The notes: generated by a model from the sequence alone, not told the origin. A DNA stretch of 20,961 nucleotides from Bacillota bacterium (GCA_017386805.1 JAFOGM010000308.1:1-20961), one strand, 5' to 3'. Counted from the first letter of the stretch, positions 1-6,451 are shown. A program made the numbers and translations.

Positions 1-936
1 GCGGTTGCCGCGGAGCTGGTGAATCATAATGTGGCGGCGGTTCTGGGAAGCTACACCAGTACCCTGAGCCTTCTGGGAAGCAACGTCTTTGAAAAGGCGG
101 AAGTTCCCACCATCGGGATCACTTGTACCAATCCGATCTTAACCAAGTCCAATCCCTACTACGCCCGCGTATGTTTCATTGATGCCTTCCAGGGAAATGC
201 GGCGGCCAAGTACGTGTTCGAATATCTGCAGGAAAACAGAGCCATCGTTCTGAAGGAAAGAGATAACGATTACGTGGCAGCCATGGCTCAGCAGTTCACT
301 GACAAGCTGGCGTCTCTGGTGGAAGCGTCCTACGGCGGCCAGGTGGAAATTTCCGAAACCAGCGTGGTCTACACCGTGGAATACGAAAAGGGAACCACCG
401 ATTTCAGCGCGCAGATCGAGGAAATCAAGAAAAACACCAACGGGATCAAAGTGGTGTTCCTGCCGGCGGATGCCAAGACGGCTGTGACCATCATGGAAGC
501 CATGGCGGATCTGAATCTGCTCTTTGTGGGAACCAACCGCTGGGAAGTGGAGGACTTTCTGAACAGTAAGAGCGACGCTGTGGAAGGCGCCCGTTTCACC
601 ACGGTCTACGATGCACAGCATGACCTGACCGATATGAGTACCGTATTTTTAAATGCTTACCGGGCAAAATACGGACAGGATGCGATCCCGTCCAACGAAG
701 AAGCTCTGGGCTTTGACGCTTATCGACTGGCGCTGGAAGCCATCGAACAGGCGGGAGATCCCGAAAACGGCTATCTGATCATGGAAAAGATGACATCGAT
801 CCGCGAGTTCGCGGGCGCGACAGGTTCCATCACGCTGAATGCGGACGGGGACCCCATCAAACCGGTTATCATCGTCAAAGTGGACGGTGGCCAAATGGTA
901 CCTGAATATACGGCAGAACCCGTTTGGGGAAGCTGA
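1..936 (+). CDS. ABC transporter substrate-binding protein, LivK-like (5' truncated by window)
   Basis: The reading frame is open from base 1 to a TGA at 934-936, so the gene starts upstream and its signal peptide or lipobox is not visible. About 311 residues remain. The sequence fits the type I periplasmic-binding fold of branched-chain amino acid receptors (Peripla_BP_6/LivK): a VAAVLGSYTS segment near the start, then VPTIGITCTNP, then a YYARVCFIDAFQG block, all diagnostic of this family in this order. The product would be an extracytoplasmic lipoprotein delivering an amino acid or small amide to an ABC permease. No permease or ATPase gene follows here, so partners must lie upstream or elsewhere. 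Substrate cannot be assigned. A GTG at 19-21 is in frame but is internal, because the family match extends upstream of it. Confidence 0.88.
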   Translation, partial: AVAAELVNHNVAAVLGSYTSTLSLLGSNVFEKAEVPTIGITCTNPILTKSNPYYARVCFIDAFQGNAAAKYVFEYLQENRAIVLKERDNDYVAAMAQQFTDKLASLVEASYGGQVEISETSVVYTVEYEKGTTDFSAQIEEIKKNTNGIKVVFLPADAKTAVTIMEAMADLNLLFVGTNRWEVEDFLNSKSDAVEGARFTTVYDAQHDLTDMSTVFLNAYRAKYGQDAIPSNEEALGFDAYRLALEAIEQAGDPENGYLIMEKMTSIREFAGATGSITLNADGDPIKPVIIVKVDGGQMVPEYTAEPVWGS

Positions 937-963
937 ATATAAATATAAATGGAGGAAAAACAA

Positions 964-1188
964 ATGAAAGAAAAGATTAAAGAAGCTCTGGAACAGATCA
1001 GACCCTATCTGCAGAGAGATGGCGGCGACGTTGAGTTCGTAGATTACACTGAAGATAAGATCGTTCTGGTAAGACTGCTGGGCCACTGCGCAGGCTGCCC
1101 TCACAGACAGATGACCATCAACGGTGGTATCGCTCGTATCCTGAAGGAATCTTATCCTGAAATCGAAGGCGTACAGGCGGTAAGATAG
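964..1188 (+). CDS. NifU-like C-terminal domain protein (Fe-S cluster scaffold/carrier)
   Basis: A 74-residue protein that is almost entirely one NifU C-terminal domain. The family signature is visible: a helix with the QRDGGDVEF motif (about residues 17-25) and the cluster-binding CAGC (Cys42, Cys45) after a GH turn. Stand-alone NifU domains of this size (NfuA/YutI type) carry or transfer Fe-S clusters in the cytoplasm; the exact client is unknown. I chose the ATG at 964 because a GGAGG at 951-955 lies 8 nt upstream. The in-frame ATG at 949 overlaps that SD and has none of its own. The gene sits 27 nt after the substrate-binding gene and 10 nt before the CapA-family gene, suggesting co-transcription but no obvious shared pathway. 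Confidence 0.9.
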   Translation: MKEKIKEALEQIRPYLQRDGGDVEFVDYTEDKIVLVRLLGHCAGCPHRQMTINGGIARILKESYPEIEGVQAVR

Positions 1189-1198
1189 GAGATCGAAT

Positions 1199-2500
1199 AT
1201 GACGGGAGAAGGTAGAGAACAACAGAATCAGAATGCCGGAAAACGCCGGATGATTTGGCTCGTCCTTCTTGCGATGCTACTGGCAGCGGGCGCTTTGGCG
1301 ATCCCGCTGTTCGTACATACAGGGGAGGAACCGGAGAACCCTGACGCCGGGGCAATCGTCGAAGACGAGGTTGCCGGAGAGGACGGCGAGGCGGAAGCCC
1401 TTTCGCCCATCCAGCTATCCATCACCTGCGCGGGGGACATCATGGCACACAGTACACAGTTGACGGCGCAGTATGATCCCAACACCGGGGAATATGACTT
1501 CTCTAATAATTATATGTATGTAAAAGACTACATCAGCCAGGCGGACCTGGCGCTCTGCAATGTGGAGACCACCTTTGCGGCAGGAAAGCCCACGGGCTAC
1601 CCGGCCTTCAATTCGCCGGATTCCATGGCGGACGACATTCGCGACGCCGGCTTTGATGTGGCAATCACCGCCAACAACCACATGCTGGACCGCGGTTACC
1701 GCGGAATGCAGCGGACGCTGAAGGTCCTGCGCAATGCGGGGCTGACCACGGTGGGCTCGCAGCTGGCCGGAGAAAAGGAAACCACCTTTACTCTGGTGGA
1801 TGTGAAAGGCCTGCGTGTCGGTGTGGTTGCATATACATATGAAACTTCCGGTTCGGCATCCAACCGAACCATGAATGGGTCTGCCATGTCGGCTGCGTCC
1901 AAGGAATGGATCAACGGCTTTGCATACCCCATGCTGGATCAGGATCTGGCATATTTGAAACAGGACATTGAAGATGCGAAGGCTGCCGGGGCGGATATCG
2001 TCATTGCGTATCTGCACTGGGGCGAAGAGTACCAGAGAAGCGCCAACCGCTGGCAGAAGTCCATTGCGGAAAAGGTAGCGGACTTTGGTGCGGATATCAT
2101 CTTCGCGTCCCATCCTCACGTTCTCCAGCCGGTGGAATGGCTGGGCGATGTTCCGGTGTTCTACTCCATGGGGAACTTCATCTCCAATCAGAGAGCAGAA
2201 ACCCTGGACAACCGCTACACGGAACAGGGGATGTTGGCCAACGTGGACCTGGTCTGGGATCCGGAAACGGAAACTGTGACCGAAATGTCCATGAATGTCC
2301 TTCCGGTCTGGGTGGATCGATTCCAGTCCGGCGGAAAACAGAACTATTACATCATTCCTCTGGATCACACTCTGGATGAAAACGAAGTGCTTCAGCGCTC
2401 CGGTCATCTGCAGAGGGCGAAACAGGCGCTGGATGATGTAACGGCGCTGATCGGTGAAGAGTTCCTTCATGAGAACTGCTTCGCAGAGAGCACGATATAA
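1199..2500 (+). CDS. CapA-family protein (PGA_cap metallophosphoesterase-like), membrane anchored
   Basis: A 433-residue protein with one N-terminal membrane segment (about residues 18-39) after a charged start, an acidic linker (about 43-68), then a CapA/PgsA-type domain. Signature blocks in order are AGDIMAH (78-84), NVET (121-124), NNHMLDRG (159-166), HWGEEY (273-278), SHPHVLQPVE (304-313) and YSMGNFISNQ (322-331). The Asp, His and Asn residues match the metallophosphoesterase-like active site of the family. Family members take part in poly-gamma-glutamate capsule synthesis or export, but many Clostridia carry lone paralogues of unknown role. No pgsB/C (capB/C) genes are adjacent, so capsule production should not be assumed. 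The ATG at 1199 has AGGAG at 1187-1191. The catalytic domain should face outside the cell. Confidence 0.9.
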   Translation: MTGEGREQQNQNAGKRRMIWLVLLAMLLAAGALAIPLFVHTGEEPENPDAGAIVEDEVAGEDGEAEALSPIQLSITCAGDIMAHSTQLTAQYDPNTGEYDFSNNYMYVKDYISQADLALCNVETTFAAGKPTGYPAFNSPDSMADDIRDAGFDVAITANNHMLDRGYRGMQRTLKVLRNAGLTTVGSQLAGEKETTFTLVDVKGLRVGVVAYTYETSGSASNRTMNGSAMSAASKEWINGFAYPMLDQDLAYLKQDIEDAKAAGADIVIAYLHWGEEYQRSANRWQKSIAEKVADFGADIIFASHPHVLQPVEWLGDVPVFYSMGNFISNQRAETLDNRYTEQGMLANVDLVWDPETETVTEMSMNVLPVWVDRFQSGGKQNYYIIPLDHTLDENEVLQRSGHLQRAKQALDDVTALIGEEFLHENCFAESTI

Positions 2501-2515
2501 ATAAGAAGAGGAAGA

Positions 2516-2530
2516 CACAGCGTTGCTGTG
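2516..2530 (+). other. small hairpin before the pepV ribosome-binding site
   Basis: CACAGC (2516-2521) and GCTGTG (2525-2530) form a perfect 6-bp inverted repeat with a 3-nt centre. It lies directly upstream of the AAAGGA SD (2532-2537) of the dipeptidase gene. No T-run follows, so it is not a terminator. It may mark an mRNA processing or stability site, or be chance. Confidence 0.3.
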
Positions 2531-2545
2531 GAAAGGAATTTGTTT

Positions 2546-3985
2546 ATGTGTGAAAAGAAGTATATTCAGCAGCTGGAACAGTACAGAGAGGATATGATCA
2601 AAGATCTGCAGACTCTGGTACGCATCAAGAGCGTGGACGAGCTGGGCATCGACGGCGATCCCGTTCCCTTCGGTGAAGGCGTACAGGAAGTGTTCCAGGC
2701 AACGTTAGCTATGGGTGAACGCGAAGGCTTCGAAACCTTCAATGCCAACAACTACGGCGGCCACATCGAATGGAAGGTGGACGACGCTGCAGAAACCATG
2801 GCGATCCTGGGTCATCTGGACGTTGTTCCGGAAGGCAGCGACTGGGATTTCGACCCTTACGGCGCAGAAGTGAAGGACGGTCGTATGTATGGCCGTGGAA
2901 CTTCCGATAACAAGGGCCCCATCGTTGCCAGCTTATATGCAATGAAGGCAATCAAGGAAGCAGGCTTCGTTCCCAGAAAGAACATCCGCGTGATCCTGGG
3001 TCTGGACGAAGAAACCAACTGGGATGGTATGGGTAAGTACCTGGAAATGGCAGGTAAGCCGGACTTCGGTTTCACTCCTGACGGTGTATTCCCCCTGCTG
3101 CACAGCGAAATGGGCGTTCTGGTATTCGACCTGGTAGGTAAGTTCGCGAAGACTCCGGCTGGCGCAAAGGGTCTGGAAGTTCGCAATATCCAGGGTGGTA
3201 CTGCGTCCAACTCCGTTCCCGACTTCGCAAAGGTTCTGGTTTACAGCGAAGAAGGTTACGATGACGTTCGTGCGAAGGCAGAAGAATTCAATGCCAACGA
3301 AGAACATAAGATCGAATGCAAGGGTAAGGGCAAGAGCCTGGAAATCTCCGTACAGGGTGTTTCCGCTCACGGCGCAAGACCTCACATGGGCTTCAGTGCG
3401 ATCTCTCAGCTGATGAAGTTCATGGGCAATTTAACCTTCGCTAACGATTCTGTTGCAGAATTCGTAGGATTCTACAATGAACATATCGGCTTCGGCAACA
3501 AGGGCTACGGCATGGGCTGCGGTCTGACCGACGAAGTTTCCGGCGAACTGATCTGGAACACCGGCGTGATCGATGCCAACGAAGAAGCGTGGAAGCTGGT
3601 TATCAACGTACGTTACCCGGTTACCTGCACTGATGCTCAGGTTTATGAAGGCATGAGCGAAGTGCTGAACAAGTACGGCTACGGCGTGGTGAAGAAGTCT
3701 CACGACGGTCCGATCTATCTGCCGGTAGATCATCCTGTAATCGTTGCTCTGATGGAAGCGTACAAGGAATTCAGCGGCGACGTGGATGCAAAGCCTGGCG
3801 TGACCGGTGGTGCGACTTACGCAAGAACCATTCCCAACGCTGTAAGCTTCGGTATTCTGTTCCCGGATGAAAAGAACATCATGCATCACAGAAACGAAAG
3901 CATCAGCCTGGAACACTGGTTCAAGGCAACCAAGATCCTGGCAGAATCCATCGTTCGTCTGACCGATGCGTATCAGCCGGAATAA
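2546..3985 (+). CDS. pepV: M20 family dipeptidase, PepV/Sapep type
   Basis: A 479-residue zinc dipeptidase of the M20/PepV group, expected to hydrolyse dipeptides (classically with an N-terminal hydrophobic or beta-alanyl residue) in the cytoplasm. Metal-site motifs are intact: GHLDVVPEG with His90 and Asp92, SDNKGP with bridging Asp121, DEETNWDG with Glu155 (catalytic base) and Glu156, PDG with Asp179, and a late HHRNE with the final ligand at about His447. The length matches the family (about 470). I chose the ATG at 2546 because AAAGGA at 2532-2537 is 8 nt upstream; a GTG at 2528 is in frame but lies inside the small hairpin and has a poorer SD. Codon use looks closer to the ribosomal genes downstream than to the CapA gene upstream, suggesting high expression. 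A strong terminator follows. Confidence 0.93.
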   Translation: MCEKKYIQQLEQYREDMIKDLQTLVRIKSVDELGIDGDPVPFGEGVQEVFQATLAMGEREGFETFNANNYGGHIEWKVDDAAETMAILGHLDVVPEGSDWDFDPYGAEVKDGRMYGRGTSDNKGPIVASLYAMKAIKEAGFVPRKNIRVILGLDEETNWDGMGKYLEMAGKPDFGFTPDGVFPLLHSEMGVLVFDLVGKFAKTPAGAKGLEVRNIQGGTASNSVPDFAKVLVYSEEGYDDVRAKAEEFNANEEHKIECKGKGKSLEISVQGVSAHGARPHMGFSAISQLMKFMGNLTFANDSVAEFVGFYNEHIGFGNKGYGMGCGLTDEVSGELIWNTGVIDANEEAWKLVINVRYPVTCTDAQVYEGMSEVLNKYGYGVVKKSHDGPIYLPVDHPVIVALMEAYKEFSGDVDAKPGVTGGATYARTIPNAVSFGILFPDEKNIMHHRNESISLEHWFKATKILAESIVRLTDAYQPE

Positions 3986-3997
3986 ATAATATGTAAG

Positions 3998-4047
3998 AAA
4001 CGACCGCATTTTCGGTGAAATTCCGAAAATGCGGTCGTTTTTCTTTT
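3998..4047 (+). terminator. intrinsic terminator after pepV
   Basis: A perfect 18-bp inverted repeat pairs 3998-4015 with 4023-4040 around a 7-nt loop (4016-4022). The 3' arm ends in TTT and continues as TTCTTTT, giving a U-rich tail. This is a textbook Rho-independent terminator closing the first gene group. Confidence 0.95.
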
Positions 4048-4148
4048 GGGAAAAAGCAAAAAACGGAAAATAATTTTTTCTTGTATATCGGGTAAAATTG
4101 AAAATAATCACGGAAAATAAAAAGTCTACGGGAAAACTTACAGGAAAA

Positions 4149-4162
4149 CCTTGTATACAAGG
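4149..4162. repeat. 14-bp perfect palindrome, operator-like
   Basis: CCTTGTATACAAGG is fully self-complementary. The TTGTATACAA core resembles dyad operators bound by FadR/FCD-type GntR regulators, but that is analogy only. It lies about 225 bp upstream of the -35 box of the ribosomal promoter, too far for simple repression. Confidence 0.35.
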
Positions 4163-4201
4163 GAAAAACGACGAAAATCATGGTTTGGATAGATAGGCCT
4201 G

Positions 4202-4218
4202 CGGTTTTTAAAAAACCG
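4202..4218. repeat. short inverted repeat with A/T core
   Basis: CGGTTTTT (4202-4209) and AAAAACCG (4211-4218) are perfect inverted arms around a single base. As RNA the centre would open to a small loop. On the plus strand it is a weak terminator-like element without a T-tail. Function unknown. Confidence 0.25.
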
Positions 4219-4285
4219 ATGATGATTTCAGGGGCTAATTTTCAGATAATTCAAAATGGAACGCCCGGAAGAGTGTTCGTCAATG

Positions 4286-4338
4286 CGAAAAATGAGAATC
4301 GCTGAAAGCGTTGATTTTACTGGATTTCAGCATTTTCG
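4286..4338. other. long imperfect stem-loop upstream of the S10 promoter
   Basis: GCTGAAA (4301-4307) pairs with TTTCAGC (4325-4331), and the helix continues outward as CGAAAAATG (4286-4294) against CATTTTCG (4331-4338) with a bulged A and a 6-nt internal loop. It sits just upstream of the A-tracts. If transcribed it would be a stable hairpin; I see no promoter for it. Confidence 0.3.
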
Positions 4339-4346
4339 GGGGTTTG

Positions 4347-4384
4347 AAAAAAAGTAGAAAAAAACGAAAAAAAGTTTAAAAAAA
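4347..4384 (+). promoter_or_regulatory. four phased A7 tracts (UP element / intrinsic DNA curvature)
   Basis: Exactly four runs of seven A lie at 4347-4353, 4358-4364, 4367-4373 and 4378-4384. Start-to-start distances are 11, 9 and 11 bp, averaging close to one helical turn, and the last run ends 3 bp before the -35 box. In-phase A-tracts bend DNA, and A-rich DNA directly upstream of -35 binds the RNA polymerase alpha C-terminal domain as an UP element, as known at strong rRNA and ribosomal-protein promoters. Confidence 0.7.
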
Positions 4385-4387
4385 CAC

Positions 4388-4416
4388 TTGCCAAATTGAG
4401 AATTATGTTTTATACT
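4388..4416 (+). promoter_or_regulatory. sigma-A promoter of the S10-spc-alpha operon
   Basis: TTGCCA (4388-4393) and TATACT (4411-4416) are separated by exactly 17 bp. Each differs from consensus at one position (TTGACA, TATAAT). Transcription should start near 4423, about 300 nt ahead of rpsJ. It is the only strong promoter I see in front of the 31-gene block. Confidence 0.85.
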
Positions 4417-4422
4417 AAAAAA

Positions 4423-4725
4423 GCTTGTGAACAACTGCTACAAGCGCTGCTAATGCTTAAAATCAATGCGATGAAGCAGAAAGTTGCTGAGCTATCAGGT
4501 AATTTCTGCCGAGAACTGTCCGGTCAAGAACCGGGCGAAGGGATCTCGCGCTTTTGTTTTGAGTAAAAAATAATGAAACACACGGAAACGTGTTTCGACT
4601 CAAAACCGAGTGACCGGCTGCGGTCCGAAACGAACCGGCGAACAGCCGTGAACACCTGAAAAAAGAGGCGCGGAAGCCCTCGTACAGCATAGCGAAAACG
4701 TACGAAAATATAGGAGGAACAAACA
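4423..4725 (+). ncRNA. structured 5' leader of the S10 operon (candidate regulatory RNA)
   Basis: The untranslated leader of about 300 nt can fold into consecutive hairpins: 4423-4428/4440-4445; CAGAAA-CTGA/TCAG-TTTCTG (4477-4508); CGAGA-CCGGT/ACCGG-TCTCG (4510-4548); GTTTTGAGT-GAAACAC/GTGTTTC-ACTCAAAAC (4556-4606); GGCTG-CGGT/ACCG-CAGCC (4616-4647); and TCGTAC/GTACGA (4680-4705), just before the SD GGAGG (4713-4717). The third hairpin is followed by CTTTTGTTTT, resembling an attenuator. In E. coli the S10 leader is bound by L4; whether this one is comparable is unknown, and the hairpin shapes do not obviously match. There is no T-box motif. Confidence 0.55.
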
Positions 4726-5034
4726 ATGAGCAGTCAGAAAATCAGAATTAAGTTAAAGGCTTACGATCACAAGACTCTGGACCAGTCCGCAGCTAAGATC
4801 GTAGAAACCGCTAAGAAGACCGGTGCTGAAGTATCCGGCCCGATTCCCCTGCCGACCGAAAAGCAGGTAATCACCATCCTGAGAGCGGTACACAAGTACA
4901 AGGACTCCAGAGAACAGTTCGAACAGAGAACTCACAAGAGACTGATCGACATCCTGAGCCCGACCCCCAAGACCATCGATGCTCTGATGAAGCTGGATAT
5001 GCCCGCTGGCGTAGACATCGAAATCAAACTGTAA
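4726..5034 (+). CDS. rpsJ: 30S ribosomal protein S10
   Basis: A 102-residue protein, the usual length for S10. Recognisable blocks are the N-terminal IRIKLKAYDHKTLD, the GPIPLPT loop, REQFEQRTHKRLIDI and the PAGVDIEIKL end. S10 sits in the head of the small subunit and, as NusE, also binds NusB in antitermination complexes, so its place as first gene links ribosome and transcription control. The ATG at 4726 has GGAGG at 4713-4717, 8 nt away. It is the first gene after the structured leader. Its stop codon is followed by an unusually long spacer whose first helix includes the last base of that stop. Confidence 0.98.
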   Translation: MSSQKIRIKLKAYDHKTLDQSAAKIVETAKKTGAEVSGPIPLPTEKQVITILRAVHKYKDSREQFEQRTHKRLIDILSPTPKTIDALMKLDMPAGVDIEIKL

Positions 5035-5143
5035 TACTAAGAATCACATAGATTGACCTAAAGCGTATCGCCTCAATCCTGTGTCAATGAGAGCGATGCC
5101 CACCTGGATAATCTCCACTTAGTATGATTACCAAAAAGTAATC
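5034..5143 (+). ncRNA. structured rpsJ-rplC intergenic element with possible pseudoknot (candidate autoregulatory RNA)
   Basis: This 140-nt spacer is by far the longest inside the S10 part of the operon. ATACTAAG (5034-5041) pairs perfectly with CTTAGTAT (5118-5125) as a closing helix. Inside, CACA plus GATTGA (5045-5048, 5051-5056) pairs with TCAATC plus TGTG (5073-5078, 5080-5083). The loop of that hairpin, TATCGC (5066-5071), is complementary to GCGATG (5093-5098), giving a possible H-type pseudoknot. A second hairpin, GATTAC/GTAATC (5126-5131/5138-5143), abuts the closing helix 16 nt before the rplC SD. L3 or L4 autoregulation is a guess. Confidence 0.55.
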
Positions 5144-5174
5144 CGCTGTAAGAAATTTAGGAGGAACAAAAGGA

Positions 5175-5804
5175 ATGAAGACAATCTTAGGTAAGAAGAT
5201 CGGTATGACTCAGATCTTCGTAGACCACGGCGTTGCAGTTCCGGTGACCGTAATCGAAGCTGGTCCCGCAGTTGTAACCCAGATCAAGACCGTTGAAACC
5301 GATGGCTACAATGCAGTACAGATCGGTTTCGAAGATCAGAAGGAACACAGATTAAACAAGCCCATGCTGGGTCACTTCGCTAAGGCTCAGGTAGCTCCCA
5401 AGAAGTACCTGACCGAAATTCGTCTGTCTGAAGGCGAAACCTACGAAGCTGGCCAGGTGATCACCGTAGCTGACTTCGAAGAAGGCGTTAAGCTGGACAT
5501 CACCGGTACTTCCAAAGGTAAGGGTACCCAGGGTAACATTAAGCGTCACGGACACCGCAGAGGCCCCATGAGCCACGGTTCCAAGCACAAGAGACTTCCC
5601 GGCGGTCTGGCAGCAGCAACTTATCCCTCTCGTGTATTCAAGGGCAACGAAGGTCCTGGTAGAACCGGTAGAGATACTGTTACTGTACAGAATGTAGAAC
5701 TCGTTAAAATCATCGCCGACAGAAACCTGATGCTCGTTAAGGGCGCAGTTCCCGGAAACAAGGGCGGCCTGCTGAAGATTCAGTATGCTGTCAAGGGAAA
5801 ATAA
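5175..5804 (+). CDS. rplC: 50S ribosomal protein L3
   Basis: A 209-residue protein of normal length. The N-terminal ILGKKIGMTQIF is the L3 signature. The central GTSKGKGTQGNIKRHGHRRG stretch, then the SHGSKHKR and PSRVFKG segments that reach toward the peptidyl-transferase centre, are present. L3 binds 23S rRNA early in assembly. The ATG at 5175 is preceded by GGAGG (5160-5164), 10 nt away. The gene follows the structured 140-nt spacer, making it the likely direct target if that element regulates translation, with rplD-rplW-rplB coupled behind it. The segment after RVFKG reads GNEGPGRTG, where many relatives have a more basic GKKxxGRMG; this may be a clade trait. Confidence 0.98.
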   Translation: MKTILGKKIGMTQIFVDHGVAVPVTVIEAGPAVVTQIKTVETDGYNAVQIGFEDQKEHRLNKPMLGHFAKAQVAPKKYLTEIRLSEGETYEAGQVITVADFEEGVKLDITGTSKGKGTQGNIKRHGHRRGPMSHGSKHKRLPGGLAAATYPSRVFKGNEGPGRTGRDTVTVQNVELVKIIADRNLMLVKGAVPGNKGGLLKIQYAVKGK

Positions 5805-5827
5805 GGTAAAGGAAAGGAGGAAGTCAA

Positions 5828-6451
5828 ATGGCAAAAGTTACTATGCTGAACATGGCTGGCGCTGAAGCCGGCATCATCGAACTGAACGATGCAATCTTCG
5901 GAATCGAAGTTAATGAATATGCAGTTCACGAAGTAATCAAGAACTATTTAGCAAACCAGAGACAGGGTACACAGTCCGCACTGACCAGAGCAGAAGTTCG
6001 TGGTGGTGGTAGAAAGCCCTTCCGTCAGAAGGGTACCGGTCGTCACAGACAGGGTTCCACAACTGACCCGTCCCAGATCGGTGGTGGTGTTGTATTCGCA
6101 CCCAAGCCGAGAGACTACAGATACAGCGTTCCCAAGAAGGTAAGAAGACTGGCACTGAAGTCTGTTCTGACCTCCAAGGTACAGGAGAACGAAATCGTAG
6201 TTCTGGATGCTCTGAAGCTGGATGCACCCAAGACTAAGGATATGATCAAGGTATTAGAAAACGTGAAGGCTGCTAAGAAGGCTCTGATCGTTACCGCAGA
6301 AAAGGATGACGTAGTTATCAAGGCTGCAGCTAATATCCCCGGAGTAAAGACCACCATGGTATCCCAGATGAACGTTTACGAAATCGTAAACCACACTAGC
6401 TTCATCATCACCGCGGATGCTGTAAAGAAGATCGAGGAGGTATACGCGTAA
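5828..6451 (+). CDS. rplD: 50S ribosomal protein L4
   Basis: A 207-residue L4 of the expected size. The extended loop that lines the exit tunnel is visible as LTRAEVRGGGRKPFRQKGTG followed by RHRQGSTTDPSQIGGG (about residues 51-87), then PKPRDYRYSVPKKVRR. L4 binds domain I of 23S rRNA and in E. coli represses its own operon at transcription and translation level, which makes it the main candidate ligand for the leader or the rpsJ-rplC element here. The SD GGAGG (5816-5820) is 7 nt from the ATG. The stop codon overlaps the rplW start by one base (TAATG), implying translational coupling. Confidence 0.98.
   Translation: MAKVTMLNMAGAEAGIIELNDAIFGIEVNEYAVHEVIKNYLANQRQGTQSALTRAEVRGGGRKPFRQKGTGRHRQGSTTDPSQIGGGVVFAPKPRDYRYSVPKKVRRLALKSVLTSKVQENEIVVLDALKLDAPKTKDMIKVLENVKAAKKALIVTAEKDDVVIKAAANIPGVKTTMVSQMNVYEIVNHTSFIITADAVKKIEEVYA

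Larger units (their letters stand above)
4048..4387. other. gene-free AT-rich region upstream of the S10 promoter
   Basis: Together with the flanking terminator and leader this is part of a 740-base stretch (3986-4725) with no credible gene. The longest minus-strand open frames here are run-ons from the antisense of pepV with no homology that I recognise. What is visible: a perfect 14-bp palindrome at 4149-4162, an A/T-centred inverted repeat at 4202-4218, a long imperfect stem-loop at 4286-4338, and phased A-tracts at 4347-4384. The region is A-rich on the plus strand with few GC runs. It probably acts as an upstream control region for the ribosomal promoter. Confidence 0.6.

Noticed and set aside
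1415..2518. Long minus-strand open frame (367 codons) opposite the CapA-family gene
   Set aside because: It mirrors a well-supported gene, has no recognisable motif, and its apparent start has no clear SD. Codon bias of the sense gene suffices to keep the antisense frame open.
4081..4109. TTGTAT followed by ATAATC as a second promoter upstream of the S10 promoter
   Set aside because: The -10 match is poor and out of register; the TTGCCA-17-TATACT pair downstream is far better.
3431..4111. Minus-strand frame running from the spacer into antisense of pepV
   Set aside because: It runs through the terminator hairpin and then antisense of conserved metal-site codons. No SD or motif supports it.
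4423..4725. T-box or known riboswitch in the S10 leader
   Set aside because: The T-box core (AGGGTGG then ACCGCG) is absent, and no riboswitch consensus that I know is visible.
5034..5125. Cloverleaf-like region between rpsJ and rplC as a tRNA gene
   Set aside because: The closing helix and arms suggest a tRNA at first sight, but there is no T-loop GTTCGA-type sequence, no anticodon arm of proper size, and no CCA-compatible acceptor end. It fits an mRNA element better.
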